DNA of 64,000 nucleotides from DASSUW01 sp963789005 (GCA_963789005.1 CAWBIZ010000015.1:62001-126000); one strand, 5' to 3'. Counted from the stretch's first letter, positions 16,965 through 25,810 are shown. Notes: generated from the sequence alone by a model not told the origin. Numbers and translations are program-made.

Positions 16965-18802
16965 GCGGCGGCGCGGACCACCTTGCGGGCCGCGGCGGCG
17001 ATCGCCTCCGCGTCGATCCCTGCCTCGTGGAGCAGCTCCTCGGGGCTGCCCGACCCGGGCATCTCGCGCACGGCGAGCTTGGTCACCGGCGGCCGGTCGG
17101 GCGCGTCGGCGAGCGCGTCGAGCACCGCGTCGCCCAGGCCGCCCTCCGGCCAGTGGTCCTCGACGGTCACGATCGCGCCGCAGTCGCGCGCCGCCGCGCG
17201 GACCGCGTCGGCGTCGAGCGGCTTGATCGAGTAGCAGTCGAGCACGCGGGCGGCGACGCCCTCGTCCTCGAGCGCGGCCGCCGCGCGGTCGGCCTCGTCG
17301 ACGGTGATCCCGCACGCCACGATCGCGACGTCGGCGGCGTCCTCGCCGCGCACCACGCGACTGCCGCCGATCCGCACCGGCTCGTCCGCCGGCGTCCGGA
17401 CCGGGGTCTTGCCCCGCAGCGTGCGCAGGAAGCAGATCCCGGGCGTGTCGGCGAGCGCCTCGACGAGCGCCGAGGTCTGGTTCGCGTCGCTGGGGTGCAG
17501 CACCGTCGAGCCGTGGATGGCGCGGAAGCTCGCGATGTCCTCGAGCGCCATCTGCGACGGGCCGTCCTCGCCGATCGACACCCCGGCGTGCGAGCCGCTG
17601 AGACGGATGTTCGCGCGCGAGATCGCGCCCATGCGCGCGAAGTCGTACGCCCGCGAGAGGAACGCCGCGAACGTGGAGGCGAACGGGACCCAGCCGCGCA
17701 CCTGCATGCCGATCGCCGCCGCCACCATCTGCTGCTCGGCGATGAACATCTCGAAGTAGCGGTCCTCGTGCGCGGCCCGGAAGTCCTCCGAGTGGGTCGA
17801 GTTCGAGACCTCGCCGTCGAGCGCCACGACGTCGCCACGACGTGCGCCGAGCGCCGTCAGCGCCTCGCCGTACGCCTTGCGCGTGGCGACCTCCTCGCCC
17901 AGCTCCCAGCGCGGCAGCTCGCCGCCCGACGTCTCGAAGCGGTGCGGCGTGCCGCCGATCGGCCGGGCGATGCGGATCTGGAGGTCGCGCTCGCCGCCGA
18001 GCTCCTCGATCGCCGCCTCGGGGTCGTCGAGCGGCTTGCCGTGCCTGCCCGGCTGGTCCTCGACCGCCTTCACCCCGCGGCCCTTCATCGTGCGGGCGAC
18101 GATCGCCGTCGGGCGGCCCTCGGTGGCCTCGGCCTCCGCGTAGGCGGCCTCGATCGCGTCCACGTCGTGGCCGTCGCAGACGATCACGTTCCAGCCGAAC
18201 GCCTCCAGGCGACGCGCGTAGCCGTCGGTGTCCCAGCCCAGCATCGTCTCGCGCGTCTGGCCGAGGCGGTTGACGTCGATGATCGCGACCAAGTTGTCGA
18301 GGCCCTCCCAGCCGGCGTGCTGGAACGCCTCCCACATCGAGCCCTCGGCCATCTCCGAGTCGCCGCACAGGCACCACACGCGGTACGGCAGGCGGTCGAG
18401 GCTGCGGCCCGCCATCGCCACGCCGACCGAGATCGGCAGCCCCTGGCCCAGCGAGCCGGTGGCGACGTCGGTGGGCGGGATCCGCGGCGTCGGGTGGCCC
18501 TCGAGTCGCGAGCCGAGCCGGCGGAACGTCAGCAGCTCGGCGTCGTCGATCACGCCGAGCGCCTTCAGGACCGCGTAGTAGAGCGGCGACGCGTGGCCCT
18601 TGGAGAAGATCAGGTGGTCGGCCGACGGGTCGTCGAGGTTCTCGGGGTCGATCCGCAGGTGGCCGTCGAGCAGCACCGCCGAGAGGTCGGCGGCCGACAT
18701 CGACGACGTCGGGTGACCGGAGCCGGCCGCGGCCGACGCGCGGACGGAGTCCACGCGCAGCTGCTGGCCGAGCTCCCGCCGGAAGTCGCTGCGGTCGCTC
18801 AC
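16961..18802 (-). CDS. tkt: Transketolase
   Basis: 613 residues from GTG 18802, which overlaps the transaldolase stop (GTGA). The N-terminal thiamine-diphosphate domain has SGHPTSSMSAADL and CGDSEMAEGSMWEAFQHAG...DVNRLGQT, the GDG-like...N cofactor motif with Ser in the third position. The pyrimidine domain has FEMFIAEQQMVAAAIGM, and the C-terminal domain ends in VEDHWPEGGLGDAVL. It is shorter than the ~660-residue E. coli enzyme and resembles the compact archaeal/actinobacterial form with both halves joined. It transfers two-carbon units in the non-oxidative pentose phosphate pathway and works with the co-transcribed transaldolase. Confidence 0.95.
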   Translation of the reverse strand: MSDRSDFRRELGQQLRVDSVRASAAAGSGHPTSSMSAADLSAVLLDGHLRIDPENLDDPSADHLIFSKGHASPLYYAVLKALGVIDDAELLTFRRLGSRLEGHPTPRIPPTDVATGSLGQGLPISVGVAMAGRSLDRLPYRVWCLCGDSEMAEGSMWEAFQHAGWEGLDNLVAIIDVNRLGQTRETMLGWDTDGYARRLEAFGWNVIVCDGHDVDAIEAAYAEAEATEGRPTAIVARTMKGRGVKAVEDQPGRHGKPLDDPEAAIEELGGERDLQIRIARPIGGTPHRFETSGGELPRWELGEEVATRKAYGEALTALGARRGDVVALDGEVSNSTHSEDFRAAHEDRYFEMFIAEQQMVAAAIGMQVRGWVPFASTFAAFLSRAYDFARMGAISRANIRLSGSHAGVSIGEDGPSQMALEDIASFRAIHGSTVLHPSDANQTSALVEALADTPGICFLRTLRGKTPVRTPADEPVRIGGSRVVRGEDAADVAIVACGITVDEADRAAAALEDEGVAARVLDCYSIKPLDADAVRAAARDCGAIVTVEDHWPEGGLGDAVLDALADAPDRPPVTKLAVREMPGSGSPEELLHEAGIDAEAIAAAARKVVRAAA

Positions 18803-19902
18803 GCCGTGGCTCCTACCAACTCGTCGCGCTTGCCTTCGATGTCGGCGAACAGCTCGCGGAAGGACTTGGCGAACTTCTCCACGCCCTCGCGCTCGAGCGT
18901 CTCGACGACGTCGTCGTACTCGATCCCGGCGGCCGCGAACGCCTCCAGCGTGCGGCGCGCGCCTTCGACGTCGCGGTCGAGCGTGCGCTCGATCTCGGCG
19001 TGGTCCATGACCGCCTCGACGGTCTCGCGCGGCATCGTGTTGACCGTGTCGGGCCCGACCAGCTCCTCGACGTAGATCACGTCGCGGTACTCGGGGTTCT
19101 TGGTCGAGGTGGAGGCCCACAGGCAGCGCTGCGGCGTGGCGCCGGCCGCGGCCAGCTTCTCCCACGCGTCGCCGGAGAAGATCTCCTGGTACGTCGCGTA
19201 GGCGAGCTTGGCGTTGGCGATCGCCAGCGTGCCCTTGAGCTCGTCGTGGCCGCCGACCTCGTCGAGCCGGCGGTCGGCCTCGGTGTCGACGCGCGAGACG
19301 AAGAACGACGCCACGGACGCGATCCGCGAGGGGTCGCCGCCGCCGTCGACGAGGCGCTGGAGGCCGCGCACGTAGGCCTCGGCAACCTCGCGGTGGCGCT
19401 CGAGCGAGAAGATCAGCGTCACGTTGACCGGGATCCCGGCGGCGATCGTCTCCTCGATCGCGGGCAGCCCCTCGCGGGTGGCCGGGATCTTGATCAGCAG
19501 GTTCGGCCGGTCGACGAGCGCGTGCAGGCGGGCCGCCTCGTCGATCGTCCGCTGGGTCTCGTGGGCGAGGTTGGGGTCGACCTCGAGCGAGACCCAGCCG
19601 TCCTTGCCCTCACCCTCGTCCCAGACTTGCCGCAGCAGGTCGCAGGCGGCGCGGATGTCGTCGCGCGCGAGGGCGATGAAGATCTCCTTGGGCTCGGACT
19701 CGGTGGCCGTCAGCTCCTTGATCTGCTCGTCGTAGGCGTCACCCTCGGCGATCGCGCCCTGGAAGATCGTGGGATTCGACGTCACGCCCACGACCCCGTC
19801 GCGGATCAGGCCGGCGAGGTCGCCGTCGTGGACGAAGCGGCGCGAGAGGAAGTCGATCCAGACGCTCTGGCCCTGGTCGGCCAGCTGATGCAGCGGTGTC
19901 AT
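18799..19902 (-). CDS. tal: Transaldolase
   Basis: 367 residues, the actinobacterial (class 2) length. TSNPTIFQGAI near residue 40, the Schiff-base lysine segment LLIKIPATREGLPAIEE (about residue 137), NVTLIFSLERH and ASFFVSRVDTE are all present. It exchanges dihydroxyacetone units between sedoheptulose-7-phosphate and glyceraldehyde-3-phosphate. The ATG is preceded by GGAGACCT, one of the clearest ribosome sites in the window. First gene of a two-gene operon with transketolase. Confidence 0.96.
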   Translation of the reverse strand: MTPLHQLADQGQSVWIDFLSRRFVHDGDLAGLIRDGVVGVTSNPTIFQGAIAEGDAYDEQIKELTATESEPKEIFIALARDDIRAACDLLRQVWDEGEGKDGWVSLEVDPNLAHETQRTIDEAARLHALVDRPNLLIKIPATREGLPAIEETIAAGIPVNVTLIFSLERHREVAEAYVRGLQRLVDGGGDPSRIASVASFFVSRVDTEADRRLDEVGGHDELKGTLAIANAKLAYATYQEIFSGDAWEKLAAAGATPQRCLWASTSTKNPEYRDVIYVEELVGPDTVNTMPRETVEAVMDHAEIERTLDRDVEGARRTLEAFAAAGIEYDDVVETLEREGVEKFAKSFRELFADIEGKRDELVGATA

Positions 19903-19992
19903 GAGGTCTCCTGTAAGTCGTGTGCCTACATGAAACCGTGCCCGCGTGGTGGGCGTGCGAAACGAGGGTGAAGAGAGGCGCAGTCCGGGCGC

Positions 19993-20214
19993 TCAGCGAG
20001 GGCGCCCGGACAGCTCGCGCAGCCAGGCCGAAACGGCCTGCTCGTCACGGCGCTGCTCGCGTTGCCGCGCCGCACGGGCCTGACTGGCGGTGATCGTGTT
20101 GCGCGCCGGGGAAGAGCCGCTCCAGCGACCGAAGCGCCCAGGAGGCAGCGCTTGGGTCCCCGGTTGCGGCTGGCGGCGCTCGGCGTCATAAGCCAGCGAC
20201 ATCTCGCGGCACAT
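19993..20214 (-). CDS. Small basic hypothetical protein (73 aa)
   Basis: A 73-codon open frame in an otherwise empty 390-bp gap between the transaldolase gene and the prenyltransferase gene. The product is rich in Arg/Gln (ARAARQREQRRDEQ) and ends AWLRELSGRPR, suggesting a helical, possibly nucleic-acid-binding C-terminus. Third codon positions are GC-rich but less so than in neighbours. A plausible promoter (TTGTTC, 16 bp, TAGACG) lies about 20-50 bp upstream on the same strand. No homology recognised. Confidence 0.4.
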   Translation of the reverse strand: MCREMSLAYDAERRQPQPGTQALPPGRFGRWSGSSPARNTITASQARAARQREQRRDEQAVSAWLRELSGRPR

Positions 20215-20233
20215 TACTGGCCTGGCACAGCCG

Positions 20234-20261
20234 CGTCTACTCCAATGTGTACAGCGAACAA
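20234..20261 (-). promoter_or_regulatory. Putative promoter for the 73-aa protein
   Basis: On the minus strand TTGTTC (20261-20256) and TAGACG (20239-20234) are spaced by 16 bp, with the ATG about 20 bp further on. The region is unusually AT-rich for the window. Confidence 0.35.
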
Positions 20262-20290
20262 ACCTGTACTTCGACCGTTGGTCCAGTTCG

Positions 20291-21211
20291 TCAGCGCACT
20301 AACACGGCGACCGGGACGAGCGCGTACTCGAGGAAGAACAGGACCCAGACGCCGAGGTAGAAGCGGGTGAAGGCGGCCGGATCCGCGGGGTCGGCCCGGC
20401 GCGCCATCGCCACCACCGCGGCCAGCGCCGCGAGGTGGCCGAGCGCCAGCACGGCCCCGTCCGCGTCGTCGACGAGCAGCGGCCCGAGCACCGCCATTCC
20501 GGCGTAGGCGGCGACCAGCGCCGCGATGCCGAGCCCGGCGGCGCGGCGCGGTCCGAGCCGGACCGTGAACGTGCCCACGCCGAAGCGGCGGTCGCCCTCC
20601 CGATCGGGCACGTCCTTGAGGACGGCGATCGCGAACGAGAACGGCAGCACGAACAGCGTCAGCGCCCAGACGGACGGCGGGATCTCGAGCCGCCCGCCGA
20701 ACGCCAGGCTGAAGTGCCCGTACATGCCGAGGTTGACGGCGACCGCGCGCACGCCCGAGATGCACAGCGACGCGACCACCGGATGGCGCTTGAGCCGCAC
20801 GGGCGGGAGCGAGTACGCGGCGCCGACGGCCAGGGCGGCGACCACGGCGCCGGTCTCGAGCGGCCCCTGCGTGAGGCCGAGCACCACCGGCACGGCGGCG
20901 CACACCGCCACGATCCGCCACGCCGCGTCGGCCGAGAGCTCGCCGGCCGCCAGCGGCAGGTGCGGCTTGTTGACGCGGTCGATCTCGACGTCGGTGATCT
21001 GGTTGACGCCGACGATCGCCACGTTCACGCACGCGCCGGCGAGCATGACCCACAGCAGGTGGTCGATCCCGGCTCCCGGCAGCGCGGCGACCGCGATCAG
21101 GTACAGGCCGGCGGCGCTCAGGAACGTGCCGACCAGCGTGTGCGGGCGCGAGAAGCGCCACAGCACGGCCAGCGCGGCCGGGCGGCGGGCGGTCGCGACG
21201 TGGCTCGTCAC
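20291..21211 (-). CDS. UbiA-family homogentisate prenyl/phytyltransferase-like enzyme
   Basis: 306 residues from GTG 21211, overlapping the upstream methyltransferase stop (GTGA). It is a polytopic UbiA prenyltransferase with about eight or nine membrane helices. The first aspartate motif reads GVNQITDVEIDRVNKPHLP and the second KDVPDREGDRRFGVGTFTVR. Both match, almost word for word, the homogentisate phytyltransferase (HPT/VTE2) family of tocopherol and plastoquinone synthesis rather than UbiA or MenA, as I recall those sequences. It would condense an isoprenoid diphosphate with an aromatic acceptor at the membrane. Its partner gene is VTE3-like, reinforcing the reading. The exact acceptor and prenyl chain are unknown. 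Confidence 0.85.
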   Translation of the reverse strand: MTSHVATARRPAALAVLWRFSRPHTLVGTFLSAAGLYLIAVAALPGAGIDHLLWVMLAGACVNVAIVGVNQITDVEIDRVNKPHLPLAAGELSADAAWRIVAVCAAVPVVLGLTQGPLETGAVVAALAVGAAYSLPPVRLKRHPVVASLCISGVRAVAVNLGMYGHFSLAFGGRLEIPPSVWALTLFVLPFSFAIAVLKDVPDREGDRRFGVGTFTVRLGPRRAAGLGIAALVAAYAGMAVLGPLLVDDADGAVLALGHLAALAAVVAMARRADPADPAAFTRFYLGVWVLFFLEYALVPVAVLVR

Positions 21212-22023
21212 CGCCGCTCCAGTCGGGCGCGCAGCGTCATCGCGAGCGCGATCGGCACGAACGCGAAGCCGGCTGCGCTGCCGGCCGCGAAGCGCACCGC
21301 CGCCCGCAGCCGCCCGCCGGCGGTCAGCGGCGCGCGGCGGTCCTCGGCGGCGGCGGGCGCCGGCGGCAGCGGCGACGGCCCGGGCGCCGGCTTGGTGCCC
21401 GACACCGCGACGGCGTACGGCACGCGGCGGTCGCGGTACCAGTCCGGCGCGACCGGCAGCAGCTCGACGCCGGCGAAGCCGGCGCGCTCGAACCACTCGC
21501 GGTACTCGTGCTCGGAGGGGAACAGCATCCAGGCGTCGGCGAGCGCGCGGGCGAGCCGCCCAGCGGGCCGGACGGGCCCGATCACCACGCCGACGCCGCC
21601 GGCGCGCAGCACGCGGTAGGCCTCGGCGATGCCGCGCTGGGGGTCCGGCCAGTACTCGATGCTGCCGGCCGAGACGTAGCGGTCGAAGGCGTCGTCGGCG
21701 AACGGGAGCTGCTCGGCGTCGCCCTCCAGGCGCCGCACGCCGGCCAGTGCAGGCCGCCGCGCGGCCCGGGCGAGCTGGTGCGGGCTCTGGTCGAGCATCG
21801 TGACCTGCAGCGGGTCCACGTGCGCCACGATCCCCTCGGTCGTGAAGCCGGTTCCGGCGCCCGCGTCGAGCGTCTCGAGGTCGCGCCGGTCAAGGCGCGC
21901 CGCCGCGAGCGCGGCATCGCGCATGCGGGCGGTCCAGAACAGCGGATTGACCCAGTCGTCGTAGCCGAGCGAGAGGACGCGGTAGAACCAGTACGCCTCC
22001 CGCTTGTGCTGGATCAACCGCAT
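21208..22023 (-). CDS. MPBQ/MSBQ methyltransferase-like enzyme (plant VTE3 type)
   Basis: 271 residues. It opens with MRLIQHKREAYWFYRVLS and a YDDWVNPLFWT segment. The SAM site is LDAGAGTGFTTEGIV, followed by MLDQSPHQLA, EGDAEQLPF, RYVSAGSIEYWPDPQRG and AWMLFPSEHEY. I recognise these blocks from the plant chloroplast enzyme that methylates 2-methyl-6-phytyl-benzoquinol and solanesyl-benzoquinol. The C-terminal hydrophobic segment (FAAGSAAGFAFVPIALAM) also matches the membrane anchor of that family. It is coupled by GTGA overlap to the HPT-like prenyltransferase downstream. Its ATG overlaps the ATG of the divergent gene (CATG), so there is no intergenic space. Confidence 0.85.
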   Translation of the reverse strand: MRLIQHKREAYWFYRVLSLGYDDWVNPLFWTARMRDAALAAARLDRRDLETLDAGAGTGFTTEGIVAHVDPLQVTMLDQSPHQLARAARRPALAGVRRLEGDAEQLPFADDAFDRYVSAGSIEYWPDPQRGIAEAYRVLRAGGVGVVIGPVRPAGRLARALADAWMLFPSEHEYREWFERAGFAGVELLPVAPDWYRDRRVPYAVAVSGTKPAPGPSPLPPAPAAAEDRRAPLTAGGRLRAAVRFAAGSAAGFAFVPIALAMTLRARLERR

Positions 22024-22564
22024 GCGAGCCGCCGACGATACCCGCCTGGACGACTGGCTCCCCGAGCCTGTCGTCCGCACGCGCCACCGCCGCACCGCTC
22101 CCGTGCCGGCCGACGACCTGTGGCGCGCGGCCAACGGGATCCGGCTCTCGGACACGCGCACGCTCGGGCGGCTCGTGCGCTGGCGGATTCCCGGTCTCGA
22201 CGGCGGGATGACCTACGGCGAGCTCTTCCGCGCCTACCCGTTCACCGTCCTGGAAGAGGGCGAGCACCACGTGCTGGCCGGGCTCTGCGGGCGGATCTGG
22301 ACGCTCGCGCGCGACTACCCGCGGCTCGGCGGGCCCGACGACTTCGCGCGCTGGGACGAGCCCGGCACCGTCCGCGTCGCCTTCGCCCACTGGGTCGAGG
22401 CAGGCGCTGACGGCAGCGCGCTGGTGAGCGAGGCCCGCGTGGAGCCGGTCGACCGCACCGCCAGCCTGCGGCTGCGGGCGCTGTGGAAGGTGATCGGGCC
22501 GTTCGAGCGGCTCGTCGGCGCCGAGGCGATCGCCAGCGCTACCGCGAGATCTGGGCGTGCGTGA
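22022..22564 (+). CDS. Hypothetical protein, possible SRPBCC-like fold
   Basis: 180 residues, starting in the CATG shared with the divergent VTE3-like gene. The central region alternates beta-strand-like segments (GMTYGELFRAYPFTVLEEG, TVRVAFAHWVEA, LVSEARVEPV) and ends with a long helix (RLRALWKVIGPFERLV), the layout of START/SRPBCC ligand-binding proteins. Such proteins often bind hydrophobic or aromatic ligands, so a link to the quinone/tocopherol-like genes is possible but unproven. The 3' end overlaps the convergent gene by 26 bp. Confidence 0.65.
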   Translation: MRAADDTRLDDWLPEPVVRTRHRRTAPVPADDLWRAANGIRLSDTRTLGRLVRWRIPGLDGGMTYGELFRAYPFTVLEEGEHHVLAGLCGRIWTLARDYPRLGGPDDFARWDEPGTVRVAFAHWVEAGADGSALVSEARVEPVDRTASLRLRALWKVIGPFERLVGAEAIASATARSGRA

Positions 22565-22937
22565 CCGGCACGCCGAACCGCTCGTCGGCGTCCTGGAGCC
22601 CCTTGTCCTCGCGGTAGTCGAGGTCAGGGTGGCTGAAGATCAGGATCCGGTCGGCCTTGAACGTCGCCAGGGCATCCTCGATCGCGACGGCGGGCTCACT
22701 CTCGCCCGTGTCGCCGGCGGCGTCGATGCCCTCCTCCTCGAGCCGCTCGACGGTCTCGACCTGGGCGGTCTCGGCCTCGTGGATCGCCTCGTCGGGGTCC
22801 GAGACCCAGAACGCCAGCTTGGACTGGTTCGTCGCGGGCGCGATCACGAGCACCTCGGCGCCCTCGACCTCGTCGCCGAGAGTGGCGCGCAGCAGGTTGG
22901 CGTCGACGGGCTCGGGGGTGACCACCAGCAGCTTCAC
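22539..22937 (-). CDS. Universal-stress-protein-like hypothetical protein
   Basis: 132 residues with a Rossmann-like start (MKLLVVTPEPVDANLL), EVLVIAPATNQSKLAFW, and a C-terminal ADRILIFSHPDLDY segment. Similar proteins in actinobacteria are described as UspA-like single-domain proteins. The ATP-binding GxxGSxG motif typical of Usp is not seen. Its start codon overlaps the stop of the upstream SpoIIE phosphatase gene (ATGA), so the pair is probably co-translated; it may take part in the same stress response (inference). Confidence 0.65.
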   Translation of the reverse strand: MKLLVVTPEPVDANLLRATLGDEVEGAEVLVIAPATNQSKLAFWVSDPDEAIHEAETAQVETVERLEEEGIDAAGDTGESEPAVAIEDALATFKADRILIFSHPDLDYREDKGLQDADERFGVPVTHAQISR

Positions 22938-25294
22938 GACGGAGCCGCTACCCCCTGGTCGGTGAGGTCAAACGGCGCTGCGCCGCCGTCGATCGCCCGG
23001 ACCACGACCACGGCGACGTCGTCGCGCGGCGGGCCGTCCTGTGCGTCCACGGCCTCGCGCTCGACCGCCTCGGCGATCATGCTCGCGGCGCCGCCCGCGC
23101 ACGTCGCCAGGAACTCCTCCAGGCGGCCGCCGGTGGCCCGGTCGACGGCGGTCGTCTCCGTCACGCCGTCCGTGTAGAGCACCAGCGCGTCGCCGGGCGC
23201 GAGCACGAGCCGCTGCTCGGACAGCTCCGGGTCGTCGACGATGCCGAGCAGCGTTCCCGGCAGGCCGGCGGTCTGGACCTCGCCGCTGGCCCGCAGCACC
23301 AGCGGCAGCGGGTGGCCGCCCGTGGCCACCACGACGTCGACGTGGCCCGCGCGCGGGGTGAGCGAGGTGTAGAGCACCGTGCAGAAGCGGTAGTCGAGGC
23401 GCTGGCGCAGAAGCGCTTCGTTGAGCTCGCCGAGCACCGCGCGCGGGCGGCGGGTGTGCGCGGCCGCGGCCCGCAGCGTGTAGCGGGCGAGCGCGGTCAG
23501 CGTGGCCGCCTCGGCGCCCTTGCCGCACACGTCGCCGATCACGACCGCCCAGTCGCCACCACCGGTGGCGAAGCAGTCGTAGAAGTCGCCGCCGACCTCA
23601 TTGCCTTCGCCCGCCGCCACGTACCGGGCCGCGATCTCGACGCCCGGGATCTCGGGCAGCGCGGTCGGTAGGAGTGAGCGCTGGAGCGTGCGCGCGACCT
23701 GGTCGCGCTCCTCGTACAGGCGCGCGTTGTCGAGCGCCAGGGCGGCGCGCCGGCCGAGGTCCTCGAACAGGGCGAGCAGCTCGAGCTCGTCGCGCGCCGG
23801 CAGCGCGTCGAAGCCGGCGACGAGCACGCCGTGGGTGCGCCCGCGGGCGCGCAGCGCCACCGTCAGGGCCCGCGTGCCGAGCCCGGCGGGGGCGTCGGTG
23901 ACGGCGCCCGTCCCCGTAGTCATCGCCGCCAGCACGGCGTGGTCGTCGCGCTCCTCGAGCGGCGCGCGCAGCAGCCCCTCGGCCAGCTCCCGCTCGTGGG
24001 CGTCGTCGCGCGCCACGACCGCTACCCGGCGCACGCGCTCGGGCTCGCTCCCGAGCAGGATCACGCAGGTGTCGGCGAGCTCGCGCACGCACAGGCGCGC
24101 CACGCTGTCCATCGTCAGCTGCTCGTCGAGCGACTGGTCGAAGACCTCGCTGGCCTCGGCGACCAGCGCCGAGCGCCGCAGCAGCGCCTCGCGCTCGGCC
24201 TCGGCGCGGCGGCGCTCGGAGACGTCGCGGACGACGACGACGAGCTGGTGGCGGCCCTCGACGTCGAGCGGCACGCCGCCGACCTCGAGGTCGAGCGTCG
24301 CGCCGTCGCGGCGCCGGACGGTGAGCGCCACGGCGTGCTCGACGGCGCCCTGCTCGATCCGCGCCGCCGCGCGCCGGCGGGCGTCCTCGCGCTCGTCGTC
24401 GACCACGAGGTCGAGCACCGAGTCCATCGCCGCCAGCTCCGGGAACGTGTAGCCGCTGAGCTGCTCGAACGCGGCGTTGGCGTACACGCAGCGGCCGTCG
24501 CGCTCGAGCACCACCAGGCCCTCGCCCACCTCCGAGAGCGCCAGCAGGAGCGCCTCGTAGCGGTCGGTCTGCGCGCGCAGCGCGCGCTCGGCGGAGCGCC
24601 GCTCGGTGACCTCGTCGACGACGAGCCCGACGCCCACCAGCTCGTCGGTCAGGGGCGTGCGCACCGGCCAGTAGCTGACGATCCAGTGGCGCATGACGCC
24701 CGGCCGCGCCGGGGTCGAGCCGACGACCTCCATCTGGCTCACGCGCCGCCCGGTGCGCGCCACCTCGGCGGCGTCGGCCGCGACCTCGGGCGGAAGGCCC
24801 GGCAGCACGTCGGCGATCGTGCGCCCGACGTGGTCGGCCGCCGGCACGCCGTTGATCTCGGTGATGTGGTCGTTGACGCGCACGAAGCGCAGGTCGGTGT
24901 CGAGCAGGGCGATCCCGACGGGCGCGCGCTCGAACACCGCGGTCAGAAACCCGAGCCCTTCCTCGGTCTCGCGGCTGAGGCGCTGCGCGCGCTCGCGCAG
25001 CGCGGCGATCCAGACCGCGAGCAGCGCGGTCAGCGCCACGGTCGCGAGGCGGACGGCGTCCTGCGCGGTGCCCGACATGTCGTCGTCGAGGCTGTGCGCG
25101 ATGGCCAGCGCGAGCGCCAGCGCGCCGACCGCCGCGACGGCCCGCGGGCCCCCTCCGACGACGGCGATCAGCGGCCCGAGCGCGTACAGCGCGACCAGCA
25201 CCGTGTCGTCGCGCGTCATCAGATCGGCGACGAACAGCACGACGAGGAGCAGCGCGGCGGCGGGGACCAGCCAGGTGCGCAGCGACGGGCGCAA
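22934..25294 (-). CDS. Membrane PAS-PAS-GAF-SpoIIE (PP2C) phosphatase
   Basis: 786 residues from a TTG start (an in-frame stop lies just upstream and no ATG/GTG fits). N-terminal hydrophobic segments to about residue 110; PAS about 120-235; PAS about 245-365; GAF about 375-535; SpoIIE/PP2C about 550-770 with VGGDFYDCF, GDVCGKGAEAA, LYTDGVTE and DDVAVVVVR metal-binding motifs. Such proteins dephosphorylate STAS antagonists and so release sigma factors in response to signals sensed by PAS/GAF domains. Its STAS partner may be one of the two encoded elsewhere in the window (inference). A UspA-like gene follows in ATGA overlap. Confidence 0.93.
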   Translation of the reverse strand: MRPSLRTWLVPAAALLLVVLFVADLMTRDDTVLVALYALGPLIAVVGGGPRAVAAVGALALALAIAHSLDDDMSGTAQDAVRLATVALTALLAVWIAALRERAQRLSRETEEGLGFLTAVFERAPVGIALLDTDLRFVRVNDHITEINGVPAADHVGRTIADVLPGLPPEVAADAAEVARTGRRVSQMEVVGSTPARPGVMRHWIVSYWPVRTPLTDELVGVGLVVDEVTERRSAERALRAQTDRYEALLLALSEVGEGLVVLERDGRCVYANAAFEQLSGYTFPELAAMDSVLDLVVDDEREDARRRAAARIEQGAVEHAVALTVRRRDGATLDLEVGGVPLDVEGRHQLVVVVRDVSERRRAEAEREALLRRSALVAEASEVFDQSLDEQLTMDSVARLCVRELADTCVILLGSEPERVRRVAVVARDDAHERELAEGLLRAPLEERDDHAVLAAMTTGTGAVTDAPAGLGTRALTVALRARGRTHGVLVAGFDALPARDELELLALFEDLGRRAALALDNARLYEERDQVARTLQRSLLPTALPEIPGVEIAARYVAAGEGNEVGGDFYDCFATGGGDWAVVIGDVCGKGAEAATLTALARYTLRAAAAHTRRPRAVLGELNEALLRQRLDYRFCTVLYTSLTPRAGHVDVVVATGGHPLPLVLRASGEVQTAGLPGTLLGIVDDPELSEQRLVLAPGDALVLYTDGVTETTAVDRATGGRLEEFLATCAGGAASMIAEAVEREAVDAQDGPPRDDVAVVVVRAIDGGAAPFDLTDQGVAAPS

Positions 25295-25387
25295 GGCCTG
25301 CCGTCTCTATCACGCCTGAGGAGCGGCGGCTACGTCTTCGCGTCGGGCGGTGACTCCGAGCGCGCCACGCAGGCAGCAGCGCCCGCC

Positions 25388-25411
25388 GTCCTGTCCGTTT
25401 CCGAACAGGAC
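25388..25411. repeat. Inverted repeat in the SpoIIE/HVA1 intergenic region
   Basis: GTCCTGT (25388-25394) and ACAGGAC (25405-25411) are perfect 7-bp arms with a 10-bp spacer, in a 202-bp non-coding gap between divergent genes. It could be an operator for either; nothing else recognisable is in the gap apart from TAGGGC before the HVA1 start. Confidence 0.4.
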
Positions 25412-25496
25412 CACCAGTCGGGTGCGAACTGGCCAGGTTCGTGAACTTGGCGCTACGCAGCGTGAACGGCGCGTCGACGCGGGGTAGGGCGCTCGC

Positions 25497-25703
25497 ATGG
25501 CCGAGTTCAAGAAGGGAGACCGCGTCAAGTGGTCCAGCCACGGCGGCGAGGCCGTCGGGACCGTCGAGCGCAAGATCACGTCCGACACCGAGGCGGGAGG
25601 GCGCAAGGTCCGGGCCTCGAAGGACGAGCCGCAGTACCTCGTCAAGAGCGAGAAGTCCGGTGGGACGGCGGTGCACAAGCCTTCGGCGTTGACGCGGGCC
25701 TGA
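25497..25703 (+). CDS. HVA1/DUF2945 Tudor-like small protein
   Basis: 68 residues. MAEFKKGDRVKWSSHGGEA, GTVERKIT and DEPQYLVKSEKSGGTAVHKP are the classic layout of the hypervirulence-associated HVA1 (DUF2945) family, a small SH3/Tudor-like barrel found widely in soil bacteria. The biochemical role is unknown. The ATG is preceded 6 bp upstream by TAGGGC with no clear Shine-Dalgarno. It appears monocistronic. Confidence 0.85.
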   Translation: MAEFKKGDRVKWSSHGGEAVGTVERKITSDTEAGGRKVRASKDEPQYLVKSEKSGGTAVHKPSALTRA

Positions 25704-25810
25704 GCCTGTGTTGGCCTCGGCCGCGTGGCGGTTCGGGGCCGATGTCAACTGCGCAGACGCCGCAGCATCCGGAGCCTCCGCTCAATGCCGCCGTTGACGT
25801 TCGTCGAGGG

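Noticed and set aside
20214..20290. Possible SOS (LexA) box near CGAAC...GTAC
   Set aside because: The half-sites do not match the actinobacterial consensus closely enough; the sequence is better explained as promoter elements of the 73-aa gene.
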